Shown here: one piece after another, positions 57,250 through 64,000 of the stretch
How the letters are laid out: each line of letters opens with the position of its first letter
How positions within the stretch are numbered: position 1 is the stretch's first letter
Assembly: GCF_018278905.1 (NCBI RefSeq)
Contig: NZ_CP046600.1
Span: 186,001 to 250,000, forward strand
Origin: Mycobacterium spongiae
GTDB lineage: Bacteria; Actinomycetota; Actinomycetes; Mycobacteriales; Mycobacteriaceae
Reading direction: 5' to 3'
Length of the DNA stretch: 64,000 nt
The notes under the pieces: model-generated
What the model saw: the letters and a program-made list of their open reading frames with translations, nothing else
The model's database searches: none
Told to the model about the DNA's origin: nothing
Made by a program: the position numbers and the translations under genes

Positions 57250-57564
57250 TTACGGGACTTGTTGCGCCAAATTTAAGAGCAGATAGGCGATGCAGACAAG
57301 GAAATTCAGCACGACGAGAACCAAGCCCACAAATATCAGTGAACGTATGCCGTTGTGTCGCAGGCGCTTGAACCTCGCGACCCGCTTTTCATGGTTGATC
57401 TGTGTTGCGATGAAGGCGAAATTGAGGTCAAAAAATTCGGGTTCGGGGGCGGGGGCGCCCGCGAGTACCTCTCGAATGCGTTGGGGTGGCAGTTGAACGC
57501 CGACGTGGGCGAAGCTACGGCTCAGTCGACGCGCCCGCGTACGGCCGGGAAGCTTGCCTCGCAT
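57250..57564 (-). CDS. Small membrane protein
   Basis: The 104-residue product begins MRGKLPGRTRARRLSRSFAH, has a middle part APEPEFFDLNFAFIATQINHEKRVARFKR and a single strongly hydrophobic C-terminal segment SLIFVGLVLVVLNFLVCIAYL. This fits a tail-anchored one-pass protein. I choose ATG 57564; the frame is open further to 57663 but those residues are non-protein-like. It lies after the lower-GC pair, convergent with it. Function unknown. Confidence 0.5.
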   Translation of the reverse strand: MRGKLPGRTRARRLSRSFAHVGVQLPPQRIREVLAGAPAPEPEFFDLNFAFIATQINHEKRVARFKRLRHNGIRSLIFVGLVLVVLNFLVCIAYLLLNLAQQVP

Positions 57565-57690
57565 CTCCACGTGAGGCGGGAGCTTCCTCCGCCCGTTGCC
57601 CCAGGGGTTTGACGGGGTCCCCACAAGTGGGCATTTTAACGGGCACGGCGCCAATAGCGTCACCCGAGCGGCCGGGCGCGGGGAAACCGA

Positions 57691-58521
57691 CTACGTGCGG
57701 ACCGCGACCGTAGCCAGGAGGTCGGCGAGTCGATCAGGCCGGTCCACCATCGAGAATGTGCGCGCTCCCGGGACTACCTCGAAACGGGCGTTCGGGATGG
57801 TCGCCGCTAGTCGTTGGCCGTCGCTGAGCGGAAAGAACAAGTCTTCTTCCGACCATGCGATCAGCGTGGGCTTGTGGAACTCGGGCAACCGAGTCGCGAC
57901 GCCCGTGGTGACCTCCGGGCGCAACGATAGGGACAACTGCCGTAGGTCCTCGGCGATTGCCGGATCGGACAGTGCCGGCCGCACCCAGATCCGGGTGAGG
58001 TCATCGATGTCGGCGTGTGCGAGGCCCTGATACGCGCGCCGACGTGCAGCGGACGCCCGCATAGTCTGCATCGCCGCTCGGAACAGCGCTCTCGACTTCG
58101 CCGCGACGATGACCGGCTTGAGGATCGGCGGTGGAAAGTGTTCGAACGCATCGCAACTGGTCAACACGAGTGCGCCAAGCCGATCGGGATGATACGCGGC
58201 GACCAGTTGGGTGACCACCCCACCGGTGTCGTTGCCGACCAGCACCACCTCCTCGAGGTCAAGGGCAGCAAGGACGTCGGCGACGATGCCGGCGACCCCG
58301 GTGATGGAGCGGTCGGCGCTGGGGTGCAGTGCCTGCGGATGTGCGCCCAGCGGCCAGGTGGGGGCGATGCACCGCAATCCGCGGCTGGCGAGGCGGTCGC
58401 TGACCTGCTGCCACAGCTGGCCACCCATCAGGTAGCCGTGCACGAGTACGACGGGCCTACCGTTGTCGGGTCCAGTTGCTTCGTAATGGATGGTTCCAGA
58501 GTTAGTGTCGATCGTCGGCAT
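57691..58521 (-). CDS. Alpha/beta-hydrolase with aspartate nucleophile-type elbow
   Basis: The 276-residue protein is an alpha/beta-hydrolase: oxyanion HGYLMGGQLW (28-37), nucleophile elbow VLVGNDTGG with D98, as in haloalkane dehalogenases and epoxide hydrolases rather than GxSxG, and acid turn WSEEDLFFP. The C-terminal position that should hold the catalytic histidine reads VPGARTFSMVDRPDRLA, with no histidine. This may be a binding protein or use a different base. ATG 58521 is preferred. It is divergent from a TetR gene with 60 bp between the starts, the likely repressor. Confidence 0.8.
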   Translation of the reverse strand: MPTIDTNSGTIHYEATGPDNGRPVVLVHGYLMGGQLWQQVSDRLASRGLRCIAPTWPLGAHPQALHPSADRSITGVAGIVADVLAALDLEEVVLVGNDTGGVVTQLVAAYHPDRLGALVLTSCDAFEHFPPPILKPVIVAAKSRALFRAAMQTMRASAARRRAYQGLAHADIDDLTRIWVRPALSDPAIAEDLRQLSLSLRPEVTTGVATRLPEFHKPTLIAWSEEDLFFPLSDGQRLAATIPNARFEVVPGARTFSMVDRPDRLADLLATVAVRT

Positions 58522-58582
58522 GCAAGACCCCACCTCGATGTATAGTTACAAACAACCTGCCGGTAACTTACCAACAGACTGT

Positions 58583-59191
58583 ATGGAAATCAAACGACGC
58601 ACACAGGAAGAACGCTCCGCGGCTACCCGCGAGGCACTGATTTTGGCCGCCCGGAAGTTGTGGGGCCAGCGAGGGTATGCGGAGGTAGGGACACCGGAGA
58701 TCGCCAAGGATGCCGGGGTCACCCGGGGCGCGATGTATCACCAGTTTGCCGATAAGGCGGCGCTATTCCGCGACGTCGTCGAGGCGGTCGAGCAAGACGT
58801 GATGGCGCGCCTGGCCACGCTGGTGGCCGCTGCGGGAGCAACGACACCTGCAGAAGCGATTCGCGCGGCGGTCGACGCGTGGCTCGAGGTCTCTGGAGAG
58901 CCGGAGGTGCGTCAGCTGATCCTGCTCGACGCACCCGCCGTGATCGGTTGGGCAGGTTTCCGCGACGTTGCCCAGCGGTACAGCCTCGGCATGACCGAAC
59001 AGCTGATCACCGAGGCGATTCGCGCCGGACAGTTGGCTGATCAACCCGTGCGGCCGCTCGCCCACGTGCTGATCGGCGCGCTGGACGAGGCCGCCATGTT
59101 CATCGCGACTGCCGATGATCCGCACCATGCTCGCCAGGAGACCGCGCATGTGTTGCGCCGGCTCATCGACTCGATGCTCGATGACACGTGA
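58583..59191 (+). CDS. TetR-family repressor beside the alpha/beta-hydrolase
   Basis: The 202-residue protein reads MEIKRRTQEERSAATREALI, with HTH GTPEIAKDAGVTRGAMYHQF (residues ~33-52) and ADKAALFRDVV. The C-terminal domain includes ATADDPHHARQETAHVLRRLIDSML. ATG 58583 is chosen; the frame to 58490 overlaps the hydrolase start region and has no site. The short intergenic region includes AGTTAC/GTAACT arms (about 58544-58568), a candidate operator for both genes. Confidence 0.85.
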   Translation: MEIKRRTQEERSAATREALILAARKLWGQRGYAEVGTPEIAKDAGVTRGAMYHQFADKAALFRDVVEAVEQDVMARLATLVAAAGATTPAEAIRAAVDAWLEVSGEPEVRQLILLDAPAVIGWAGFRDVAQRYSLGMTEQLITEAIRAGQLADQPVRPLAHVLIGALDEAAMFIATADDPHHARQETAHVLRRLIDSMLDDT

Positions 59192-59621
59192 TTGACCACG
59201 TTGGGCTGCAACAGTTCTCGGATTCACAGCAGTAGAGCACCGTGACTACATAAACTGTTGCAACGAATTTGAGTGGCTAACTCGGCGACCTACAACCGGG
59301 GGATATGTGGGTTGTTTCTGAAACAATCGCCGCTACAGCATTTTTAGTGCGTCGGCTGAAGCCGCACACCGCGGTGTTTGGTGGGCAGGTGCACCGTCGA
59401 GAAACACCGCGGGGCGCCGGGCCGCCCCCTGGCGGATCGTGGTGCATTGCGCATTCTGCGGAGTTTCCGATTCGCCCCCGCATTGAACTGCGAGAACGTG
59501 CCAATCCGTGCTATTGATTTGCTCGGCGCGGTCGACGCGCGGGTACGTGGTCGGGGATGGCTACGCCATGACGGTATGCTGCGGGGATGCTGTCCACCCA
59601 GGATCGAGGAGGAGCGAGTCT
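59192..59621. other. Spacer between two TetR genes
   Basis: About 430 bp without a supported gene. Frames in it have no recognisable product. It carries the promoter of the next TetR gene, which I cannot place. An AT-richer part lies at about 59245-59345. Confidence 0.5.
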
Positions 59622-60230
59622 GTGGCGCGAAGACGCGGATGGAAAGGGGATCCGCCCGACAACGATGATGAGGCGTCGAAGCGCATAATTGACGCGGCCG
59701 TGAAGCTAATCGCGGAGACCGGCCCGGATTTCAGCATCGCCAAGGTGGCAGCTTCGTTGGGCGTCATCAGGCAGACGGTTTATCGCTACTTTCCCACTAC
59801 TGAGGCGCTGGTACGCGCTGCTGCCATTGCGTCGGTGGATGATTTTCTTGATCGGCTCACCGAGGCTGTCCATGGCATACACGATCCGGCGGAAGCGATG
59901 ACCGAAGGCATGTTGTTCACGTTGGAGGATGTCGTGCGGACACCCCACCTCGGCATCCTGGTTTCGGAACCGTACGCACACACCCGCCCGGGAAACCTTG
60001 CGTCCGAAGAGGCGCAAGTATTCGGTATGAGGATGCTCGCCCGTTTCGACGTCGACTGGTCCAAATATGGATATGCCGACGAATCGGACAAACATGACCT
60101 CGTGGAGTTCACCCTGCGCACGATGCTGTCGTTTTTTGTCGCGCCCAATGAACCTGCCCGCAGCCGAAAAGAGCTGAAGCGCTTCATCAAACGGTGGCTT
60201 GGTGGCGCTATTCTCGCCCAGCAACACTGA
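59622..60230 (+). CDS. Orphan TetR-family regulator
   Basis: The 202-residue protein has a TetR HTH (FSIAKVAASLGVIRQTVYRY) with FPTTEALVRAA and a helical ligand domain. GTG at 59622 follows AGGAGGAGCGAG, clearly better than the ATG at 59508, where the frame begins 38 codons earlier. No divergent partner and no adjacent target on the same strand are visible, so its regulon is unknown. It is convergent with the PaaX-type gene. Confidence 0.83.
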   Translation: MARRRGWKGDPPDNDDEASKRIIDAAVKLIAETGPDFSIAKVAASLGVIRQTVYRYFPTTEALVRAAAIASVDDFLDRLTEAVHGIHDPAEAMTEGMLFTLEDVVRTPHLGILVSEPYAHTRPGNLASEEAQVFGMRMLARFDVDWSKYGYADESDKHDLVEFTLRTMLSFFVAPNEPARSRKELKRFIKRWLGGAILAQQH

Positions 60231-60278
60231 CTCTGGGGAATCAACCCGCACTCTCCGGCGACTCCGTACCAGACGCTT

Positions 60279-60347
60279 ATGCGATTGATCGCATGGCAAT
60301 TCTTCGGTTGCGGCAACGGGTTTCAGTGGGTTTCAGTGAGTTTCAGC
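60279..60347. repeat. Hairpin and triple 10-bp direct repeat between convergent genes
   Basis: A 7-2-7 inverted repeat ATGCGAT/ATCGCAT at 60279-60294 is followed at 60318-60347 by three 10-bp tandem copies (GGGTTTCAGT, GGGTTTCAGT, GAGTTTCAGC). It lies between the orphan TetR stop and the PaaX gene stop, a position for a terminator, though no T-tract is seen. Confidence 0.6.
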
Positions 60348-60392
60348 GGCGATTCTGAGCGTGGGCACGGCTTGATTGCCGGGGCAATGGTG

Positions 60393-61229
60393 TCATCGGA
60401 AAGCGCGGTTCATTCGTGCGGTGAATGCGTCATAGAAAGTGCGGCAGGTGCTGCGCAATGTGTGCCCCGGCCAATGATGCGGGATGAGCTCGATGGGTAG
60501 TTGGGGGTCGAGCTGAAGATGGCGGACCGCAGCGATGGACAAAGCGAACTGGTACGCGGCGTGTTGGGTCGAATCGTCGCTTTCGCTGGCGCCGAGCGCG
60601 ATGTCCATCGCCGCAATGAGCGCTCTCGCGTCCGCTGCCCACTCATCGAGCGCGAAGAGCGATCGAAGTTTGTCGACGCTGATATCGGTGGCGGCGTCGC
60701 GAAAGTGGGTGCACTGCCGGTCCAGGACCGACCGTGATGATGGAAGCCGTTGCGGATCAAGGTTGTCCGGTCGTAGCCACACGCCCTCGCGCAGCTCGGC
60801 GAAGTGCAGTGCCATCGCCGCTCTTCTGAGTTCGAGGCGATCGGCTGCCGAACGACGCTCCACCGAGACAACCGCCAGTTCCCAGGTTCCGTCCCATTCG
60901 GCTGCGGCTTCGTCCTCGATCCGTGAGGCCTCGTCGACACGTTGACGGCGCTCCAACAAACGCCCGGCGAGCGCATAGCTACCGCCGTCACCGGAGAGTT
61001 CGCCGTTGGAGACCATTCGCCACAGGCAGGTGCGGGCGGCGCCGTCGCTAATGCCAAAGAGCGAGGCGACCGCGACTAGCTCCGCGACCGAAAGTTGGGC
61101 GGCGTCGGCCCCCAGGAGAGCCGACGCGAGCACGGAGCGCGCGCTCAGCGGCCGGTTGCCGATCAGCTCGCTCACACGAGAGGAGGTTGCCGTGGCTGTG
61201 CGGTTATCTTCGCCGATCACCGGTATCAC
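60393..61229 (-). CDS. PaaX-family transcriptional regulator
   Basis: The 278-residue protein resembles PaaX: LSARSVLASALLGADAAQLS and ISDGAARTCLWRMVSNGELS is the winged-helix part, then a middle WDGTWELAVVSVERRSAADR and a C-terminal RLEHH-like domain (LRSTCRTFYDAFTARM). PaaX represses phenylacetate catabolism in E. coli and is released by phenylacetyl-CoA. Here it is divergent from the Rieske oxygenase gene (43 bp from its start), which is the probable target. The GTG at 61229 is provisional; a GTG at about 61175 would also keep the domain. Confidence 0.78.
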   Translation of the reverse strand: MIPVIGEDNRTATATSSRVSELIGNRPLSARSVLASALLGADAAQLSVAELVAVASLFGISDGAARTCLWRMVSNGELSGDGGSYALAGRLLERRQRVDEASRIEDEAAAEWDGTWELAVVSVERRSAADRLELRRAAMALHFAELREGVWLRPDNLDPQRLPSSRSVLDRQCTHFRDAATDISVDKLRSLFALDEWAADARALIAAMDIALGASESDDSTQHAAYQFALSIAAVRHLQLDPQLPIELIPHHWPGHTLRSTCRTFYDAFTARMNRAFR

Positions 61230-61272
61230 TAACTCGTTGACGCGTGATGCTCATAGTGTGATACTGGCACGC

Positions 61273-62463
61273 ATGAGCTTGCCGACCAAATCGGTAGTTG
61301 CTGACGATATCGAGATCGCTCGGCGCATTCTTGCCCATATCGACGCGGGCACCACCGATGAAGGTGAACCCTGGCGCGAGCCCGTCGACAACTATTTGAA
61401 TCCGCGCCTTTTTGCCGATGAACTCCGGTTGCTGCGCAACGCGCCGAGCGTCTTCGTGCCCACCGCTACTATCCCGAACCCTGGTGACCACATCGAGCGC
61501 GTGGCCTATGGAGTCCCCTTGTTCGCCGTGCGGGGTCGCGATCATCGGGTGCGGGTGTTCCGCAACGCATGTAGGCATCGCGGCTTCGCCCTCGTGGAGG
61601 GCACCGGATGTTCCCATGCGCTGGTGTGTCGCTACCACGGTTGGACCTACCGCCTCGACGGGTCGCTCTCGCATGTGCCGCACGCAGAGGCCTTTCCGGA
61701 TCTGGATATGTCGACGCGAGGTCTGGTCGAGGTCGAAAGCCGCGAGGTGGACGGCCTCGTTGTCATCGGGGCGCTGGATTGCACGGGCCCGTCGGCCGAT
61801 GACGACGAGGCGATGGCTTGGCTGACCGATGGGACTCCGTGGCGGGACAAGCTGGTGCCGGCCCAGCAAGTCTTGTCCGTGGAATCGACGGTGCGGGCGA
61901 TGAATTGGAAGGTACTCGTCGAGCAGTTTCTTGAGGGCTATCACATCCGCTCGACGCACAAGACTACTTTCTACCCACTTCAGTACGACGACCTCAACGT
62001 GGTCGAGGCGTTTGGCCCCAATAGCCGTATCACGTTCCCCTACCGCAACATTGAACGGCTCCGCGACCGCCCGGAGGACAGCTGGACGACGGACGCACGA
62101 GTGACATACCTCTATCACCTGTTTCCCAACGTGATGTTGGCGACGTTCCCCGACCTGATGATCGTGGTTGCGCTCGATCCGGTGGACGTCGAACACACCA
62201 CGGCCACCACCTACACGATGGCCAGACCCAATGTCGTCCAAAAGGGCTCGCCGGAAGAACGCCCGTCGAAAGACCCGCTGGCCGCGGGCGACTTCGTCGC
62301 GCGCGGTGCGCGGGAAGACAATGAGATGTCCCAGGGAGTGCAGCGCGGATTACGCGCTGGTGCGAATGCATTTCTCGAGTTCGGGCGGCACGAAGCCGCC
62401 ATCGGACACTTCCACCGCACGCTGCAGGGGCGGCTGGCCGCTGCCGATCGAACTTCTCGCTAG
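61273..62463 (+). CDS. Rieske oxygenase alpha subunit
   Basis: The 396-residue protein has an N-terminal Rieske site C100-R-H102 and C119-R-Y-H122 (CRHRGFALVEG, CRYHGWTYRLDG) and a catalytic domain with NWKVLVEQFLEGYHIRSTH; H224 and H229 are the iron ligands. This is the aromatic or amine-type ring-hydroxylating oxygenase layout. ATG 61273 is used because the divergent PaaX start lies upstream; a frame from 61006 runs over the promoter. A TATA-like GTGATACT lies 20 bases upstream. No ferredoxin or reductase gene is adjacent. It should be regulated by the PaaX protein. Confidence 0.9.
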   Translation: MSLPTKSVVADDIEIARRILAHIDAGTTDEGEPWREPVDNYLNPRLFADELRLLRNAPSVFVPTATIPNPGDHIERVAYGVPLFAVRGRDHRVRVFRNACRHRGFALVEGTGCSHALVCRYHGWTYRLDGSLSHVPHAEAFPDLDMSTRGLVEVESREVDGLVVIGALDCTGPSADDDEAMAWLTDGTPWRDKLVPAQQVLSVESTVRAMNWKVLVEQFLEGYHIRSTHKTTFYPLQYDDLNVVEAFGPNSRITFPYRNIERLRDRPEDSWTTDARVTYLYHLFPNVMLATFPDLMIVVALDPVDVEHTTATTYTMARPNVVQKGSPEERPSKDPLAAGDFVARGAREDNEMSQGVQRGLRAGANAFLEFGRHEAAIGHFHRTLQGRLAAADRTSR

Positions 62464-62528
62464 CGTTATTGCCTACACTGCAACGACACTCGCGGTCATT
62501 CAACCGCGCCGTGCCTGGCCACCGATAT

Positions 62529-64000
62529 TCACACCTGACGTGCTGCCTCTCGAGCGAGCTGTATGCGCGAGTTCAGGTCGAGCTTGGCGTATATGTTCGT
62601 GAGGTGCGTCTGGACGGTTCGGGACGAAATCTCAAGCCGGGTAGCGATGTTCTTGTTGGCCAGCCCTTCACTGACGAGTCGCACAACCTGCAGTTCGGTC
62701 GGAGTTAGTGAGGCCCAACCCTTCTTCGGACGGTTACGCTCACTCCGGCGGCGACGCTGGGAGTGGGCAATCGCTTGCTCGGTCGACATGGCCAGACCCT
62801 CTGCCCACGCCTCGTCAAAGTCGTTGTCCCCTAAGGCCGCACGCAGTGCCGCGAGCGTCGCCGCATAGCTTTCGTCAAGTACCTTGAACCGCACAGCGCC
62901 CGTACCCCGCCGCGCGGCATCGGCCGCGCCGCACAGCCTTGCCGCATCGCGGTGGTCGCCAGAGTCGCACGCGAGATCTGCAAGACACTCGAGAATCTCC
63001 GGAAGTACGAGGAAGGTCTGCATATCGGAGACAATCGCAAGCGCATCCTGCGCGTCGCGGTCGGCTTGTCGCAGGTCGCGCTGGCCGATTGCGACCCGCG
63101 AACGGGTCGACAGCGCTAGCGCCAGAACCGCGCCGTTCGTAGCGGTTACGACGTCGTCGGCCCAGCGACGGGCCGCAGCAAGGTCGCCACAACCCAGCGG
63201 CCCCAACGCCGCCCACACGAATAGTGCCGCGGTCGCTGGCTCGAGGTTGGTGCGCCGCCGAGCTTCCTCGGCGGTCCGCCACGCCGCAACCGCATCGCCG
63301 GTGGTGAGGCAGGCAACCGCAACGCCAGCGTACGCCGCGCCGTTGTGGAACCCAGGAAGTTCGGCGCTGTCTTCCAGGGCCATGTTTGAAGACGCCTGGG
63401 CACCGACAGCGTCGCCGTGAAGCGCCCGCACGTAGCCCTCTATGACCAAGCCATAGACCCGAAACTTCGCGTCCCGCGCCGTGGTCGCTTCGTCAATGAG
63501 GGTTTCGAACAGAACTAACGCCGCCGCCAAATCACCCCGAAGGAACAATCTGATTCCCTCGAACATGCGTAAGTGACGGGCGGCGAACTGATCACCGGTG
63601 GCTTCGGCAGTGTCGAGCGCTTTCGTCGCCGGGTCGACCGTTGCGGCGAAGTCGCCGGCGATGATCGCCGGCATAGTCTGCCGGAAGAGAGCTTGACTCA
63701 GCAGCCACGAATCGCCAATTTCCCGGGCAAGCTGGACCGCCTCGGCAAAATACGGCCCCGCCGCCTGGGCGTCGTAGCGGGAGGCGCAGCCGCGGCCGAT
63801 CAGCGCGCGCACCAATAAGACTCGGTCGTCGAGGGTTCGAGCGACGGTCAGGGCCTGTTCGGTTTCGTCAATGTTTGCCGCGATGCCGACCATGTTGAGC
63901 AGCGTTGCGCGGCTGGCGATTGCTTGCACATGGACTTCGGGTGACAAGTTTGGCGCATCGATTTCGGCGAGCCCAGTCTCAAGCCAGGCCAGTCCTTCCT
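62529..64000 (-). CDS. LuxR-family regulator, N-terminus beyond window edge
   Basis: The visible 490 residues are the C-terminal part of a large regulator: a long helical TPR-like region (many A-rich repeats such as [20 protein letters not shown]) followed by a LuxR-type helix-turn-helix, [20 protein letters not shown] then [20 protein letters not shown]. The frame is open to the window edge, with no start needed inside. Mycobacterial proteins of this type carry an N-terminal cyclase or AAA ATPase module (MalT-like STAND proteins), which must lie to the right. The gene stands alone; targets unknown. Confidence 0.87.
   Translation of the reverse strand, partial: EGLAWLETGLAEIDAPNLSPEVHVQAIASRATLLNMVGIAANIDETEQALTVARTLDDRVLLVRALIGRGCASRYDAQAAGPYFAEAVQLAREIGDSWLLSQALFRQTMPAIIAGDFAATVDPATKALDTAEATGDQFAARHLRMFEGIRLFLRGDLAAALVLFETLIDEATTARDAKFRVYGLVIEGYVRALHGDAVGAQASSNMALEDSAELPGFHNGAAYAGVAVACLTTGDAVAAWRTAEEARRRTNLEPATAALFVWAALGPLGCGDLAAARRWADDVVTATNGAVLALALSTRSRVAIGQRDLRQADRDAQDALAIVSDMQTFLVLPEILECLADLACDSGDHRDAARLCGAADAARRGTGAVRFKVLDESYAATLAALRAALGDNDFDEAWAEGLAMSTEQAIAHSQRRRRSERNRPKKGWASLTPTELQVVRLVSEGLANKNIATRLEISSRTVQTHLTNIYAKLDLNSRIQLAREAARQV

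Noticed and set aside
61006-61272. N-terminal extension of the third Rieske oxygenase
   Set aside because: It runs through the promoter and the divergent PaaX gene; the ATG at 61273 begins the recognisable protein.

Overview
The window is high-GC actinobacterial DNA. It carries a very large PE_PGRS gene at its left edge and a set of genes in the same order as the Mycobacterium tuberculosis Rv0063-Rv0073 neighbourhood. That set is the FAD-linked oxidase (10.7 kb), UPF0182 protein (30.3 kb), icd2 (37.0 kb), TetR/SDR divergon (39.3-40.9 kb), sdaA-glyA2 (42.7-45.3 kb) and the Rv0072/Rv0073-type ABC transporter (49.9-52.0 kb). PE_PGRS genes are typical of slow-growing mycobacteria, so I infer a slow-growing Mycobacterium. 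The extra genes between the conserved blocks argue against M. tuberculosis itself and suggest a larger-genome species such as those of the marinum or kansasii groups. The species cannot be fixed from the sequence alone. All comparisons with M. tuberculosis are from memory.

Layout. 1-6.4 kb: the 5' two-thirds or more of a PE_PGRS gene on the minus strand, containing at least eleven nearly identical 348-bp repeats. 7.4-12.2 kb: a small hypothetical, a ThrE-like exporter, a LipJ-like hydrolase/adenylate cyclase and a bicovalent-flavin oxidase. 12.2-30.1 kb: an accessory stretch with an IS3-type relic, a VapBC pair, a TetR-controlled cluster (Rv0560c-like methyltransferase plus two tandem deiodinase-like redoxins), a flavin monooxygenase, a PadR regulator with a long low-complexity N-terminus, an exported lipoprotein, an AAA ATPase, an acyl-CoA dehydrogenase with its TetR, an 8-oxoguanine deaminase-like amidohydrolase and an alcohol dehydrogenase relic. 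30.3-45.8 kb: the conserved core, interrupted by two insertions (PadR/SnoaL/F420 enzyme/Rieske, and an FAD dehydrogenase), ending at a tandem glycine riboswitch that leads glyA2-sdaA.

45.9-64 kb: a Rieske oxygenase plus D-aminoacylase operon, a flavin-binding split-barrel protein, the ABC transporter followed by cobQ, a membrane-anchored double ABM-domain protein with a RidA-like protein, a Tm-1-like/PEP-hydrolase-like pair of visibly lower GC, a hydrolase/TetR divergon, an orphan TetR, a PaaX-type regulator divergent from a third Rieske oxygenase, and the 3' end of a large LuxR-type regulator cut by the right edge.

Themes. Catabolic or xenobiotic-processing enzymes (three Rieske proteins, several flavoproteins, an F420 enzyme) are each paired with a local repressor, and several operators can be read as near-perfect palindromes. 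Glycine-serine metabolism is the clearest pathway unit: the tandem aptamer senses glycine, GlyA2 interconverts glycine and serine, and SdaA converts serine to pyruvate. The observations I consider least ordinary are a Rieske oxygenase with the Rieske domain at the C-terminus, the methyltransferase/deiodinase-like cluster, the extended PadR protein, and the riboswitch leader.
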